From an uncultured Eubacteriales bacterium (GTDB lineage: Bacteria; Bacillota; Clostridia; Oscillospirales; Oscillospiraceae), in assembly GCA_902496595.1 (NCBI GenBank), contig CABVBV010000003.1:1-44859 (forward strand): a DNA stretch of 44,859 nt. Reading direction: 5' to 3'. Below the pieces are notes generated by a model that ran no database searches, had not been told where the DNA came from, and saw only the letters and a list, made by a program, of their open reading frames with translations. Shown here piece after piece: positions 17,149 to 25,082 of the stretch; the stretch's first letter is position 1; every line of letters begins with the position of its first letter. Both the position numbers and the translations under genes were made by a program.

Positions 17149-18828
17149 ATGCTGACTGAGCTGCACATTGAGAATATTGCGGTGATAGAGCGGGCGGATA
17201 TTGAGCCCGGGCCGGGCCTGAATGTGTTGACCGGCGAGACTGGCGCGGGCAAGAGCATAGTTATCGACTCGCTCGAAGCCGTGCTGGGCGCGAGAGCGAG
17301 CCGGGAGCTGGTGCGTACCGGAGCCGCACGGGCCTCGGTTTCCGCCGTGTTCACAGCAGACGGAGCTGAGGACTGGCTGTCTGAAAACGAGATGGACGCC
17401 GAGGACGGGCTGGTGATAAGGCGCAGGGTAGGACAGGACGGCAAGAGCTCCGCGCAGGTGAACGGCGCTCCTGTGTCGGCTTCGGAACTAAGGGCTCTCG
17501 GAGGCAGGCTTCTGGATATCCACGGCCAGAACGACGGCAGGCAGCTCATGGATGAGACGCGGCACAGGGACTATCTGGACGGTTTTGCGGGCCTCTCAGA
17601 TGCGCTGGAGCGGCACAGAGTTCTGTACGAGAGCTGGCGCGAGACGGCGTCCGCACTCAGGAAACTGGACATGAGCGACGCTGAGCGCGAGCGCAGGGAG
17701 CGGGAACTGAGGCTGACGGCAGAGGAACTGACGGCTGCGGGGATCAGGCCCGGAGAAGAGGAGACGCTCAAGGAGAGACGGGAGCTGCTGAGAAACGCCG
17801 AGAAGCTGACGGAGGCGATAGACGCCGCCTACTCGGCCCTGTACTCCGAGGACGGCAGCGCGGCTGAGAACGCGGGAACCGCATCCGTATGGGCGGAGCG
17901 AGCCGCAGCGTTTGCCCCTGAGCTGGACGAGGCGGTGGCCGAGATAGAGCAGGCGCGGAGCAGCATTGAGGACGCGGCAGAGCGGCTCCGGGACTTCAGG
18001 GAGCGTCTGGACTTTTCCCCGGGAGAGTACGACGCTCTGGAAACGCGGCTTAGCCAGCTCAGAAGGTTGGAGAAAAAATACGGCACGGACGAACAGGGGC
18101 TCGCCGAGCTGCTGGAGAGCTCGAAAAACGGACTGGAAGAACTTGATGTGTCCGACGAAAAGCGCAGGCAGCTGGAAGCCGAGCTTGCAAAACGGAAAAA
18201 TGCGGCGTATAATTCCGCAAAAGAGCTGTCAAAACTGAGGAAGGCCGCAGGCGAGGAGCTCAGGAGCCGCATAGAGCAGGGACTCAGGGAGCTCTCAATG
18301 CCGTCTGTGAGGTTTGAGACTGAGCTGACGCCTATGGAGGGCGAGCCGGGCTTCGATTCGACCGGTATGGATGAGGTTCGGTTTTTGATGTCTGCGAACG
18401 CGGGCGAGGCCCCGGGCCGGATATCGAAGATAGCCTCGGGCGGCGAGCTGGCCAGGATAATGCTGGTGATGAAGGACGTGCTGTCCGAGCGCGACGGTGT
18501 GCCTGCTATGGTGTTCGACGAGATCGACGAGGGCGTATCGGGCATTGCTGCGCAGAGAGTCGCGGAAAAGCTGGCGCGGCTGTCGCGGAAAAAACAGGTC
18601 ATCTGTGTGACGCACCTGCCGCAGATAGCGGCGATGGCTGACACGCATTTCCGGATAGAGAAGACGGAGCGGGACGGCAGGACGTATACGAAGGTGACGC
18701 CTCTGGAGCGAGAGGGAAGAATACGGGAGCTTGCGCGGCTCCACGGTGGGGAGAATATCACGGAAACTACGCTGGCGAGCGCTGCCGAGCAGCTCGACGC
18801 GGCGAGCAAGTATAAAGGGGGAATATGA
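17149..18828 (+). CDS. recN: DNA repair protein RecN
   Basis: A 559-residue SMC-like ATPase for double-strand break repair. Walker A is GETGAGKS (29-36). Long coiled-coil regions run from about 150 to 390. The ABC signature SGGELARIMLVMK and Walker B MVFDEIDEGVSG lie in the C-terminal head. It is 31 bp after argR; that gap contains two copies of AGAGGCAGAA in tandem, which provide the ribosome site. Length is normal for the family. Confidence 0.95.
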   Translation: MLTELHIENIAVIERADIEPGPGLNVLTGETGAGKSIVIDSLEAVLGARASRELVRTGAARASVSAVFTADGAEDWLSENEMDAEDGLVIRRRVGQDGKSSAQVNGAPVSASELRALGGRLLDIHGQNDGRQLMDETRHRDYLDGFAGLSDALERHRVLYESWRETASALRKLDMSDAERERRERELRLTAEELTAAGIRPGEEETLKERRELLRNAEKLTEAIDAAYSALYSEDGSAAENAGTASVWAERAAAFAPELDEAVAEIEQARSSIEDAAERLRDFRERLDFSPGEYDALETRLSQLRRLEKKYGTDEQGLAELLESSKNGLEELDVSDEKRRQLEAELAKRKNAAYNSAKELSKLRKAAGEELRSRIEQGLRELSMPSVRFETELTPMEGEPGFDSTGMDEVRFLMSANAGEAPGRISKIASGGELARIMLVMKDVLSERDGVPAMVFDEIDEGVSGIAAQRVAEKLARLSRKKQVICVTHLPQIAAMADTHFRIEKTERDGRTYTKVTPLEREGRIRELARLHGGENITETTLASAAEQLDAASKYKGGI

Positions 18829-18829
18829 A

Positions 18830-19219
18830 ATGACCTACGGCGAAAAGGCAAAGGAGCTGAAGGATACGCTCAACTGCGGGCAAAGCGTTGTAGTGGCGCT
18901 CGACGAGCTGACGGGGCTGGATGAGAAGACGGCGAAGGCGATAAGCACTGGACTTGGCGGCGGATTGCGCTGCGGCGAAGCCTGCGGGGCGTATTGCGGC
19001 GCGGTACTGGCATTAGGCATGACGGTAGGCGCCGATGGTATGGGCAAGCCCGGCGGCCCGGTCGCTGCGGCGGCTAAAGAGCTGGCGTCGGAGTTTAAGG
19101 AAAGATTCGGAGCCATACGCTGCGAGGATCTGCTGGCCATAAACAACGATGACCATGACGTATGTTACGGTTTCTGCGAGTGGTGCGCCGACAAGGCGGC
19201 GGAGATCATTGCGAAATAG
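18830..19219 (+). CDS. C_GCAxxG_C_C family redox-type protein
   Basis: A 129-residue cytoplasmic protein of the C_GCAxxG_C_C family. Its core is LRCGEACGAYCGAVLALG, which has the paired cysteines and the GA repeats that name the family, followed by GGPVAAAAKELASEFKERFG and cysteines near residues 103, 115, 119 and 122. These proteins are thought to be redox-active or metal-binding, and function is not established. The ATG at 18830 follows the recN stop by one base, with AAGGGGG upstream; the longer frame from 18731 lies inside recN and is rejected. Confidence 0.85.
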   Translation: MTYGEKAKELKDTLNCGQSVVVALDELTGLDEKTAKAISTGLGGGLRCGEACGAYCGAVLALGMTVGADGMGKPGGPVAAAAKELASEFKERFGAIRCEDLLAINNDDHDVCYGFCEWCADKAAEIIAK

Positions 19220-19261
19220 ATAATACACCGGCAAAATTTATAAGATGAAGGGGAAAGATCG

Positions 19262-20482
19262 ATGCAGATCTATGAGGAACTCAGGGCGCGTGGGCTTATC
19301 GCGCAGGTAACGGACGAGGAAGATATAAGGGAGCTCATAAACGCGGGAAAGGCGACGTTCTATATCGGCTTTGACGCGACGGCGGACTCGCTGCATATAG
19401 GGCACTTCATGGCTCTCAACCTGATGCGCAGGCTGCAGCTGGCGGGCAACAGGCCGATAGCGCTGCTGGGCGGCGGCACGACCATGGTCGGCGACCCGTC
19501 GGGAAGGACGGATATGCGGCAGATGCTGACTCAGGAGAAGATCCAGGAGAACGCAGCGAAGTTCAAGGTGCAGATGGCGAAGTTCATAGACTTTTCCGAG
19601 GGCAAGGCGCTGATGCTGGATAACGCCGACTGGCTGCTGGGGCTCAACTATATTGAGCTGCTGCGCGACGTGGGCGCACATTTCTCCGTCAACAATATGC
19701 TGAGGGCCGAGTGCTATAAGCAGAGGATGGAGAAGGGCCTGAGCTTCCTGGAGTTCAACTACATGATAATGCAGTCGTACGACTTCTACCATATGTTCAA
19801 GGAATACAACTGCGTCATGCAGTGCGGCGGCGACGATCAGTGGTCGAATATCCTGGGCGGCACGGAGCTCATCAGGAGGAAACTGGGCAAGAACGCCTAC
19901 GGCATGACCATCACCCTGCTGCTCACGAGCGAGGGCAAGAAGATGGGCAAGACCCAGTCCGGCGCCGTGTGGCTCGACCCGAACAAGACCAGCCCCTTCG
20001 AATTTTACCAGTATTGGCGCAACATCGACGATGCGGACGTCATAAACTGCCTGCGCAAGATGACCTTCCTGCCGCTGGAGCAGATAGACGAGATGGCGAA
20101 GTGGAAGGACGCGCAGCTCAACGAGGCGAAGGAGATACTTGCTACGGAGCTCACCGCTCTGGTACACGGAGAGGAAGAGGCACAGAAGGCCAAGGCCGGC
20201 GCGAGGGCGATCTTCGGCGGCGGCGACAGCGAGCATATGCCTGAGACCGAGATAACGGTCGACGACCTCACCGACGGAGCGGTGGATATACTGACGCTGC
20301 TGGTCAAGACCGGCCTGTGCTCGTCCAAGAGCGACGCGAGGAGAAATGTCCAGCAGGGCGGCGTAACGGCGAACGACGAGAAGGTGGACGATATCGCCAA
20401 GTCCTTCACCGAATCCGAGCTGAAAACCGGCGTGGTGCTGAGGAGAGGAAAGAAGAACTACAACAAGGCTGTTATGAAATAA
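19262..20482 (+). CDS. tyrS: Tyrosyl-tRNA synthetase
   Basis: A 406-residue class I aminoacyl-tRNA synthetase. HIGH is at residues 45-48 (SLHIGHFMAL), KMGKT at 227-231 corresponds to KMSKS, and QCGGDDQWSNI binds tyrosine. The C-terminal S4-like domain spans about 340-406 (SKSDARRNVQQGGVTAND). It is of the shorter TyrRS length class found in Proteobacteria and many Clostridia. The 42-bp upstream gap is too short for a T-box leader, which many Firmicutes tyrS genes carry. It is followed by a strong terminator. Confidence 0.96.
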   Translation: MQIYEELRARGLIAQVTDEEDIRELINAGKATFYIGFDATADSLHIGHFMALNLMRRLQLAGNRPIALLGGGTTMVGDPSGRTDMRQMLTQEKIQENAAKFKVQMAKFIDFSEGKALMLDNADWLLGLNYIELLRDVGAHFSVNNMLRAECYKQRMEKGLSFLEFNYMIMQSYDFYHMFKEYNCVMQCGGDDQWSNILGGTELIRRKLGKNAYGMTITLLLTSEGKKMGKTQSGAVWLDPNKTSPFEFYQYWRNIDDADVINCLRKMTFLPLEQIDEMAKWKDAQLNEAKEILATELTALVHGEEEAQKAKAGARAIFGGGDSEHMPETEITVDDLTDGAVDILTLLVKTGLCSSKSDARRNVQQGGVTANDEKVDDIAKSFTESELKTGVVLRRGKKNYNKAVMK

Positions 20483-20502
20483 GCCGGCAATACCGCGACA
20501 TA

Positions 20503-20542
20503 GCCCCCGGCAGGGCCAATGACCCGCCGGGGGCATTTTTTT
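20503..20542 (+). terminator. tyrS terminator
   Basis: GCCCCCGGC (20503-20511) pairs with GCCGGGGGC (20526-20534); the tail has seven T residues (20536-20542). Confidence 0.92.
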
Positions 20543-20548
20543 ACATCT

Positions 20549-20573
20549 GAGGCTCCGCCTTCTTCGACGAGCC
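20549..20573. repeat. Short remnant of dispersed hairpin repeat
   Basis: GGCTC (20551-20555) and GAGCC (20569-20573) flank GCCTTCTTCGAC, the same core seen at 9737 and 42815. Only half of the palindrome remains. Confidence 0.45.
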
Positions 20574-20584
20574 AAATATTGGTG

Positions 20585-20613
20585 TTGCGTACCTGTACCG
20601 CCGGGTTTACAAT
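20585..20613 (+). promoter_or_regulatory. Promoter of the helicase-dprA unit
   Basis: TTGCGT (20585-20590), exactly 17 nt, then TACAAT (20608-20613). Transcription would start about 18 nt before the GTG at 20638, giving a short leader that contains AGGGGG. Confidence 0.65.
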
Positions 20614-20637
20614 CGAACTGAGCAGGGGGTGGGGAGC

Positions 20638-22719
20638 GTGAAGCTGAACATGGCCGGGGGGCTGCTGTATCTGGAGGCAAAGGCGGAACTCATGAGGTTC
20701 TACGGCCTCGGCGCACAGTTTAGAGACGGCCAGTTCGAGGCCGTCGAGGCTGTGATGAAACATAAACGCGTGCTTGTGGTGAGGAGAACCGGCTGGGGCA
20801 AGAGCCTCGTGTACTTCCTCTGTACCAGGCTCCTGAGGAGAAGGGGGCACGGCCTCACCATTGTTGTCAGCCCGCTGCTCACACTCATGCAGGATCAGCT
20901 CAACTCTGCCGGAAAGTTCGGGCTCAAATGCGACGCGCTCAACAGCCTTACAGCCGACAGGAGAGAGGAAATACTGGCTTCCATGCGGCGAAATGAGCTC
21001 GACCTGGTGTTCGTTACCCCGGAGACCCTGCAGCGTCCGTCTGTGCGAGAGAGCTTCTCAAAAACCGATATAGGCCTCTTCGTTGTGGATGAAGCCCACT
21101 GCATATCCGACTGGGGCCATGACTTTCGGCTGGAGTATTGCCGGATAAAAGATATCGCCGCGAATCTGCCGAAGGACGTACCGCTGCTCGCTACGACAGC
21201 CACAGCGAATGAGAGGGTCATCGAGGATATAGCAGAACAGTTCGGAGGGCGGCTGAAAGTGCTGCGAGGGCCGCTCAGCAGGGATTCGCTCTGCATCCAG
21301 GTGCTGCGAACCTGCGGCACGGCGGGAAGATATGCTTGGCTCGTGGAGAATATCCCGAGGCTTCCCGGTTCCGGACTGATCTATTGCCTGACCCAGAGAG
21401 CCTGCGAAGAGCTTTCGGAGTTCCTGAACGAAAACGGCATCCCGGCCAGGCCCTACTATTCTAGAAACCGCGAGGATGAGAAGCTGAACATACAGGCCGA
21501 GGAGCTGTTCAGGGAGAACAGGATAAAGGCGCTCGTGGCTACGGTGAAACTGGGCATGGGCTACGACAAGGGCGACATCTCCTTCGTCATCCACTACCAG
21601 ATGCCCGCAAATATCGTCTCCTACTATCAGCAGATAGGCAGAGCCGGCAGAAGTATCGACAGGGCCTATGTCTTCCTGATGAGCGGCACGGAGGACGAGG
21701 ATATCCTGGAATACTTCATTGAAACTGCCTTCCCAAGCGAGAGAGACCTGAGAGCCGTGTACGAGCGTATAGCTTGCGAACCGGGCATAGGAAGAAGCGG
21801 GCTCTCAGCCTCGCTCAATCTCAGACCGTCCAGGCTGGAGAAAGCCCTGGCCTTCCTGCTGAACGACGGCCACATCGTCCCCGGAGAAAGCGGGGGCTTC
21901 ACGAAAGATAAGCCTTTCAGCTACGCAGGAAAACACTACGGCGAGCTCCGCAGCCTGCGACGCGGCGAGATGAGACAGATGCGAGGGCTCCTGGATACCA
22001 CACAGTGTTACAGCCGGTATATTGTGAACGCACTGGATGACTACGCAGCAGGGGACTGCGGCAGATGCTCAAATTGTCTCGGCAGAGATCTCCTGCCCGC
22101 GGAGGCGAGCGCCGTGGGCGTTGAGAAGGCCGAGGCCTACCTCAGCGGACGCACGCTGGAGATCAGGCCGAGGCAGAATTGGCCTGAATCCGGGCTTACA
22201 AAACAGGGGCCGATATCCCATGTGAACCAGACCGGACTGTGCCTCGGCAAGTACGGAGACCCGGGCGTGGGCGAAATGGTGAAGTTGGATAAATACTCGG
22301 GAGACCAGAGATTCAGAGACGCGCTGCTGACGAGAAGCGTAAAGGCGCTGAGGCCCTTTGTGAGAGAGCATGGGATCGACTGCGTGACGAACGTGCCGTC
22401 GCTGAGAAGCGGTATCGTAGAGGACTTTGCCGTGAGACTGGCGTCGGAGCTGGGCCTGCGCCATGAGCGGCTTCTGCAAAAATCCCCGGCGATGGAGCAG
22501 AAATCAATGCAAAACAGCGCACACCAGTGCGAGAATGCCCTTGGCTCTTTCAAAGCGATGCAGCCTTCCGCAGCTCACGAACGAGTGCTGCTGGTGGACG
22601 ACGTGGTGGATTCACGCTGGACTCTCACGGTCTGCGGATGGTTGCTCATGGAACAGGGCTGCGCCGAGGTGTACCCGTTCGCGCTTGCGGACAGCGGAGA
22701 CAGGAGGTACTTGAGATGA
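20638..22719 (+). CDS. RecQ-type helicase fused to a ComF-like phosphoribosyltransferase domain
   Basis: A 693-residue protein. Helicase marks: Walker A TGWGKS (51-56; usual RecQ reads TGGGKS), DEAHCISDWGHDFR (from 151), TTATANERV, and GRAGR (334-338). A RecQ zinc domain has cysteines 457, 474, 477 and 480. No HRDC domain follows; instead about residues 570-693 resemble ComF/PRTase, with a conserved proximal region and the PRPP-loop pattern VLLVDDVVDS (650-659). The GTG at 20638 is preached by AGGGGG 7 nt upstream; GTG 20629 and ATG 20650 are alternatives. It overlaps the dprA-like gene by ATGA. Helicase and PRTase calls are from motifs; the joint function is not known. Confidence 0.88.
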   Translation: MKLNMAGGLLYLEAKAELMRFYGLGAQFRDGQFEAVEAVMKHKRVLVVRRTGWGKSLVYFLCTRLLRRRGHGLTIVVSPLLTLMQDQLNSAGKFGLKCDALNSLTADRREEILASMRRNELDLVFVTPETLQRPSVRESFSKTDIGLFVVDEAHCISDWGHDFRLEYCRIKDIAANLPKDVPLLATTATANERVIEDIAEQFGGRLKVLRGPLSRDSLCIQVLRTCGTAGRYAWLVENIPRLPGSGLIYCLTQRACEELSEFLNENGIPARPYYSRNREDEKLNIQAEELFRENRIKALVATVKLGMGYDKGDISFVIHYQMPANIVSYYQQIGRAGRSIDRAYVFLMSGTEDEDILEYFIETAFPSERDLRAVYERIACEPGIGRSGLSASLNLRPSRLEKALAFLLNDGHIVPGESGGFTKDKPFSYAGKHYGELRSLRRGEMRQMRGLLDTTQCYSRYIVNALDDYAAGDCGRCSNCLGRDLLPAEASAVGVEKAEAYLSGRTLEIRPRQNWPESGLTKQGPISHVNQTGLCLGKYGDPGVGEMVKLDKYSGDQRFRDALLTRSVKALRPFVREHGIDCVTNVPSLRSGIVEDFAVRLASELGLRHERLLQKSPAMEQKSMQNSAHQCENALGSFKAMQPSAAHERVLLVDDVVDSRWTLTVCGWLLMEQGCAEVYPFALADSGDRRYLR

Positions 22720-23657
22720 GACGCAGCTCGCTGGCAATAGCCTCACTGTGCAGCCACGTGGCCAGGGGGGACTCAAAACCGCTGGAGCCCAGGGAGTGGT
22801 CTGTGCTTGAGGGCAGGTTGAGGGCGGTGAACGCCGAGGCGTCGGAACTGTTCAGCTTCAGCTCAGGGGACTTTTGCGACCGGCTGAACATGACCGAGCA
22901 GGAGAGCGTGAGGCTGCTCAAATTGCTCGATCGCGCTCCCGAGCTCCTGTCGGTTTTGGAGAGATACGGCAGGTATGGCGTGCATATAGTCACGAGAGCC
23001 GACGAGGAATACCCTGGGCCGCTACTGTCGAAGCTCGGCGGAAGCAGCCCCCCGGTGTTCTATTTCGCCGGAAGCCTGGAGCTTCTGGGGCGCCCGGCGA
23101 TAGGCGTGGTCGGCTCGAGGAACGCCGGAGCCGAGGCTCTGGACATCGCAAAGCAGGTCGCTGCAAGGCTGGCGGATACCGGGTATGCGCTCGTGTCTGG
23201 GGGCGCGAGAGGCGTGGACAGAGCCGCTGAGGATGCGGCGGCGGGCCTCGGTGGCAGCGTTGTTGAGTTCCTTTCAGACTCTCTGCTCCGCAGGCTGGAA
23301 AGAGACGAGACCGGCGGGCTGCTGAACGGCGGCCGCGTGCTGCTGCTCACGGCGGCGCATCCGGACGCAGGTTTCAGTGCGGGGCTCGCAATGATGAGGA
23401 ACCGATACATCCACGCCCTGGGAACTGCGACGGTGGCGATAGAGACATCCCTGGGCCGGGGCGGTACCTGGGCAGGCTGCATCGATAATATCAAACACCG
23501 CTGGAGCAGGCTCTACTGCTGGGATAACGGCAGCAGCGGCAACGCGGCCCTAATCGCCCGGGGCGCCATCCCGCTGACGCAGGAGACGCTGAAAACCTTC
23601 CCGCCGCCCCAAGCCCCAGAACCGGATGAGCGATATGAACAGACCAGCTTGTTTTGA
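22716..23657 (+). CDS. DprA/Smf-like DNA-processing protein
   Basis: A 313-residue protein of the DprA (SLOG Rossmann) family. The fold's marks are GVVGSRNAG (130-138), VSGGARGVDRAAEDAA (160-175), MMRNRYIHALG (227-236) and LGRGGTW (246-252). About 115 N-terminal residues resemble the usual helical/SAM-like region. The C-terminal winged-helix (DML1) domain of full DprA is not evident. Known DprA proteins bind single-stranded DNA and load RecA during transformation. The ATG at 22716 lies in the helicase stop (ATGA) with CAGGAGG before it; the longer frame from 22527 overlaps the helicase and is rejected. The tight coupling implies joint action with the helicase. Confidence 0.88.
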   Translation: MRRSSLAIASLCSHVARGDSKPLEPREWSVLEGRLRAVNAEASELFSFSSGDFCDRLNMTEQESVRLLKLLDRAPELLSVLERYGRYGVHIVTRADEEYPGPLLSKLGGSSPPVFYFAGSLELLGRPAIGVVGSRNAGAEALDIAKQVAARLADTGYALVSGGARGVDRAAEDAAAGLGGSVVEFLSDSLLRRLERDETGGLLNGGRVLLLTAAHPDAGFSAGLAMMRNRYIHALGTATVAIETSLGRGGTWAGCIDNIKHRWSRLYCWDNGSSGNAALIARGAIPLTQETLKTFPPPQAPEPDERYEQTSLF

Positions 23658-23667
23658 AAGACCAAGT

Positions 23668-23712
23668 CCAAGCCTCGCAGAGTTAGCAGCCGAGAAACTC
23701 TGCGAGGCTTGG
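23668..23712. repeat. Hairpin repeat with 17-bp perfect stem after dprA
   Basis: Arms at 23668-23684 and 23696-23712 are perfect inverse complements, built on CTCGCAGAGTT / AACTCTGCGAG, with an 11-nt loop. The same core is found at 31123-31154 and 42691-42704. With no T run it would rely on the next hairpin to terminate. Confidence 0.8.
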
Positions 23713-23722
23713 CGGCAGAATG

Positions 23723-23748
23723 ACCGCTGCTCCGGCAGCGGTATTATT
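23723..23748 (+). terminator. Second hairpin, probable terminator of the dprA unit
   Basis: ACCGCTGC (23723-23730) pairs with GCAGCGGT (23735-23742) around a TCCG loop, followed by ATTATT. The T run is interrupted, so confidence is moderate. Confidence 0.55.
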
Positions 23749-23792
23749 GCGCATAAAATATGCCCGTGAGAATAACAAAATCAAATTTTTTA

Positions 23793-23867
23793 CGGGATAT
23801 AAGTGCAGTTTTCGGGATATACAAGTCAAAATTGATATGCTAATATTGAAATAAGTTCGGGAATATA
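23793..23867 (+). promoter_or_regulatory. CGGGATATA direct repeats, putative regulator sites
   Basis: CGGGATATA occurs at 23793-23801 and 23813-23821, start to start 20 bp, on the same face of the helix. A related CGGGAATATA lies at 23858-23867 inside the promoter spacer. Tandem direct repeats about two helical turns apart are typical of AraC-type regulators, and one is encoded at 29657. Confidence 0.5.
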
Positions 23868-23875
23868 GCTATATT
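23846..23875 (+). promoter_or_regulatory. Promoter of the ABC importer operon
   Basis: TTGAAA (23846-23851), 18 nt, TATATT (23870-23875). Leader of about 20 nt before AAGGAGG and the start. Confidence 0.55.
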
Positions 23876-23900
23876 GCACAAAAAATGAAGGAGGATAATG

Positions 23901-24995
23901 ATGAAAAAGCTAATTGCGATTTTACTGGCTCTGTGTATGCTGCTGGCTCTTGCCGCCTGCGGCAGTGAGGGAGACACAGAAACTACCGAGCCCCCCGCGG
24001 TCGAGACGGACAGCGGCGACACTCAGACAGAGCCCTCGGCAGACCCGGAGACCGACAACCTCACGATTTATACCACCGTATCCGACGCAACGGTGGAGAC
24101 CATCATCAGCGAATTTGAGGCCCAGACCGGCATTAAGGTCGAGCTCGTGACAGGCGGCGTGGGCGAACTGCTCAAGAGGATCGAGTCCGAGAAGGACAAC
24201 CCGCTCGGAGACGTAATCTGGGGCGCGGCGCTATCCTCCATCCAGGCTTACGACACCTCGCTCTTCTACCCCTACGTCTCTGCGAACAACGACACCATCT
24301 ATGACGAGTACAAGATCGCGGACGGCTACTACACGGTTTACGGCGTTGCGATGCGCTGCCTGCTCGTGAACACCAATCTCGCCGAGGGCATAGAGATCAC
24401 CGGCTACCAGAGCCTGCTCCAGGACGAGCTCAAGGGCAAGATAGCCATGGTCGACCCCTCCGCCTCCTCGTCCGGCTTCGGCCAGCTGTCCAATATGCTC
24501 TTTGACATGGGCGATAACAACGACCCTGAATCCGAGGCCGCCTGGGATTACGTCACCAGCTTCTGCGAGGCGCTCGACGGCAAGCTGCTCAACAGCTCCA
24601 GCGCCGTGTGGAAGGGCGTCTGCGACGGCGAGTACACCGTGGGCCTGACCTATGAGGAGGTCGCGCTCCAGGCCGTCAAGGATGGATATCCCGTCAAAAT
24701 CGTGTACTGCGAAGAGGGCACCTTCGGTGAGGCCACGACAGCCGCAATAATCCAGGGCGCCGAGAACCTCGCCAACGCGAAGGCGTTCATCGACTTCCTG
24801 ACCAGCTACGATGTGCAGACCACCCTCAGCAACGACCTCTGCCTGCGCGGCGTCCGCAATGACCTCGAGTTCTCCGACGCCTTCGTCGATACCAACAGCA
24901 TAGTCCTGGTCGACGCCGACCCGGCCTACGCTTCTTCCATGAAAGAGACCTGGCTGAACACCTTCATGGACATCTGGACAACAGTTGCCGAGTAA
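23901..24995 (+). CDS. ABC transporter substrate-binding lipoprotein, AfuA/Fbp family
   Basis: A 364-residue extracellular solute-binding protein. The signal peptide ends in the lipobox LAAC with lipidated C20, then an acidic, threonine-rich linker to about residue 50. The mature domain begins LTIYTTVSDATVETI and contains GDVIWGAALSSIQAYDT and GLTYEEVALQAV, as in COG1840 'ferric' binding proteins. The adjacent Tyr-Tyr pair used by true FbpA/FutA iron binders in the second lobe is not seen. Some AfuA proteins bind hexose phosphates instead. Two starts, 23898 and 23901, are in frame; 23901 gives 6 nt spacing from AAGGAGG. It is likely the sugar-phosphate or sugar-acid receptor of the operon. 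Confidence 0.85.
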   Translation: MKKLIAILLALCMLLALAACGSEGDTETTEPPAVETDSGDTQTEPSADPETDNLTIYTTVSDATVETIISEFEAQTGIKVELVTGGVGELLKRIESEKDNPLGDVIWGAALSSIQAYDTSLFYPYVSANNDTIYDEYKIADGYYTVYGVAMRCLLVNTNLAEGIEITGYQSLLQDELKGKIAMVDPSASSSGFGQLSNMLFDMGDNNDPESEAAWDYVTSFCEALDGKLLNSSSAVWKGVCDGEYTVGLTYEEVALQAVKDGYPVKIVYCEEGTFGEATTAAIIQGAENLANAKAFIDFLTSYDVQTTLSNDLCLRGVRNDLEFSDAFVDTNSIVLVDADPAYASSMKETWLNTFMDIWTTVAE

Positions 24996-25020
24996 GAGCC
25001 GTTAATCTGGCCGACAGGCG

Positions 25021-25064
25021 GGGGAAACGCGTCACGATCGCACGATAAAGTGGCGCGTTTCCCC
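25021..25064 (+). other. Intercistronic hairpin between receptor and ATPase genes
   Basis: GGGGAAACGCG (25021-25031) pairs perfectly with CGCGTTTCCCC (25054-25064), and CAC/GTG inside extends it. There is no T run. Such hairpins often stabilise the upstream receptor mRNA or cut read-through, giving more binding protein than transporter. Confidence 0.65.
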
Positions 25065-25082
25065 TATTTAGGAGGGTAACTC

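Noticed and set aside
19220..19261. T-box riboswitch before tyrS
   Set aside because: The gap is 42 bp and lacks a T-box sequence or terminator.
19238..20680. 480-codon minus-strand frame
   Set aside because: It crosses tyrS and its strong terminator and lacks protein motifs.
22716..23657. Ordinary chromosomal dprA of the competence set
   Set aside because: It lacks an evident C-terminal winged helix, is not beside topA as in the usual Firmicutes order, and is coupled to the fused helicase.
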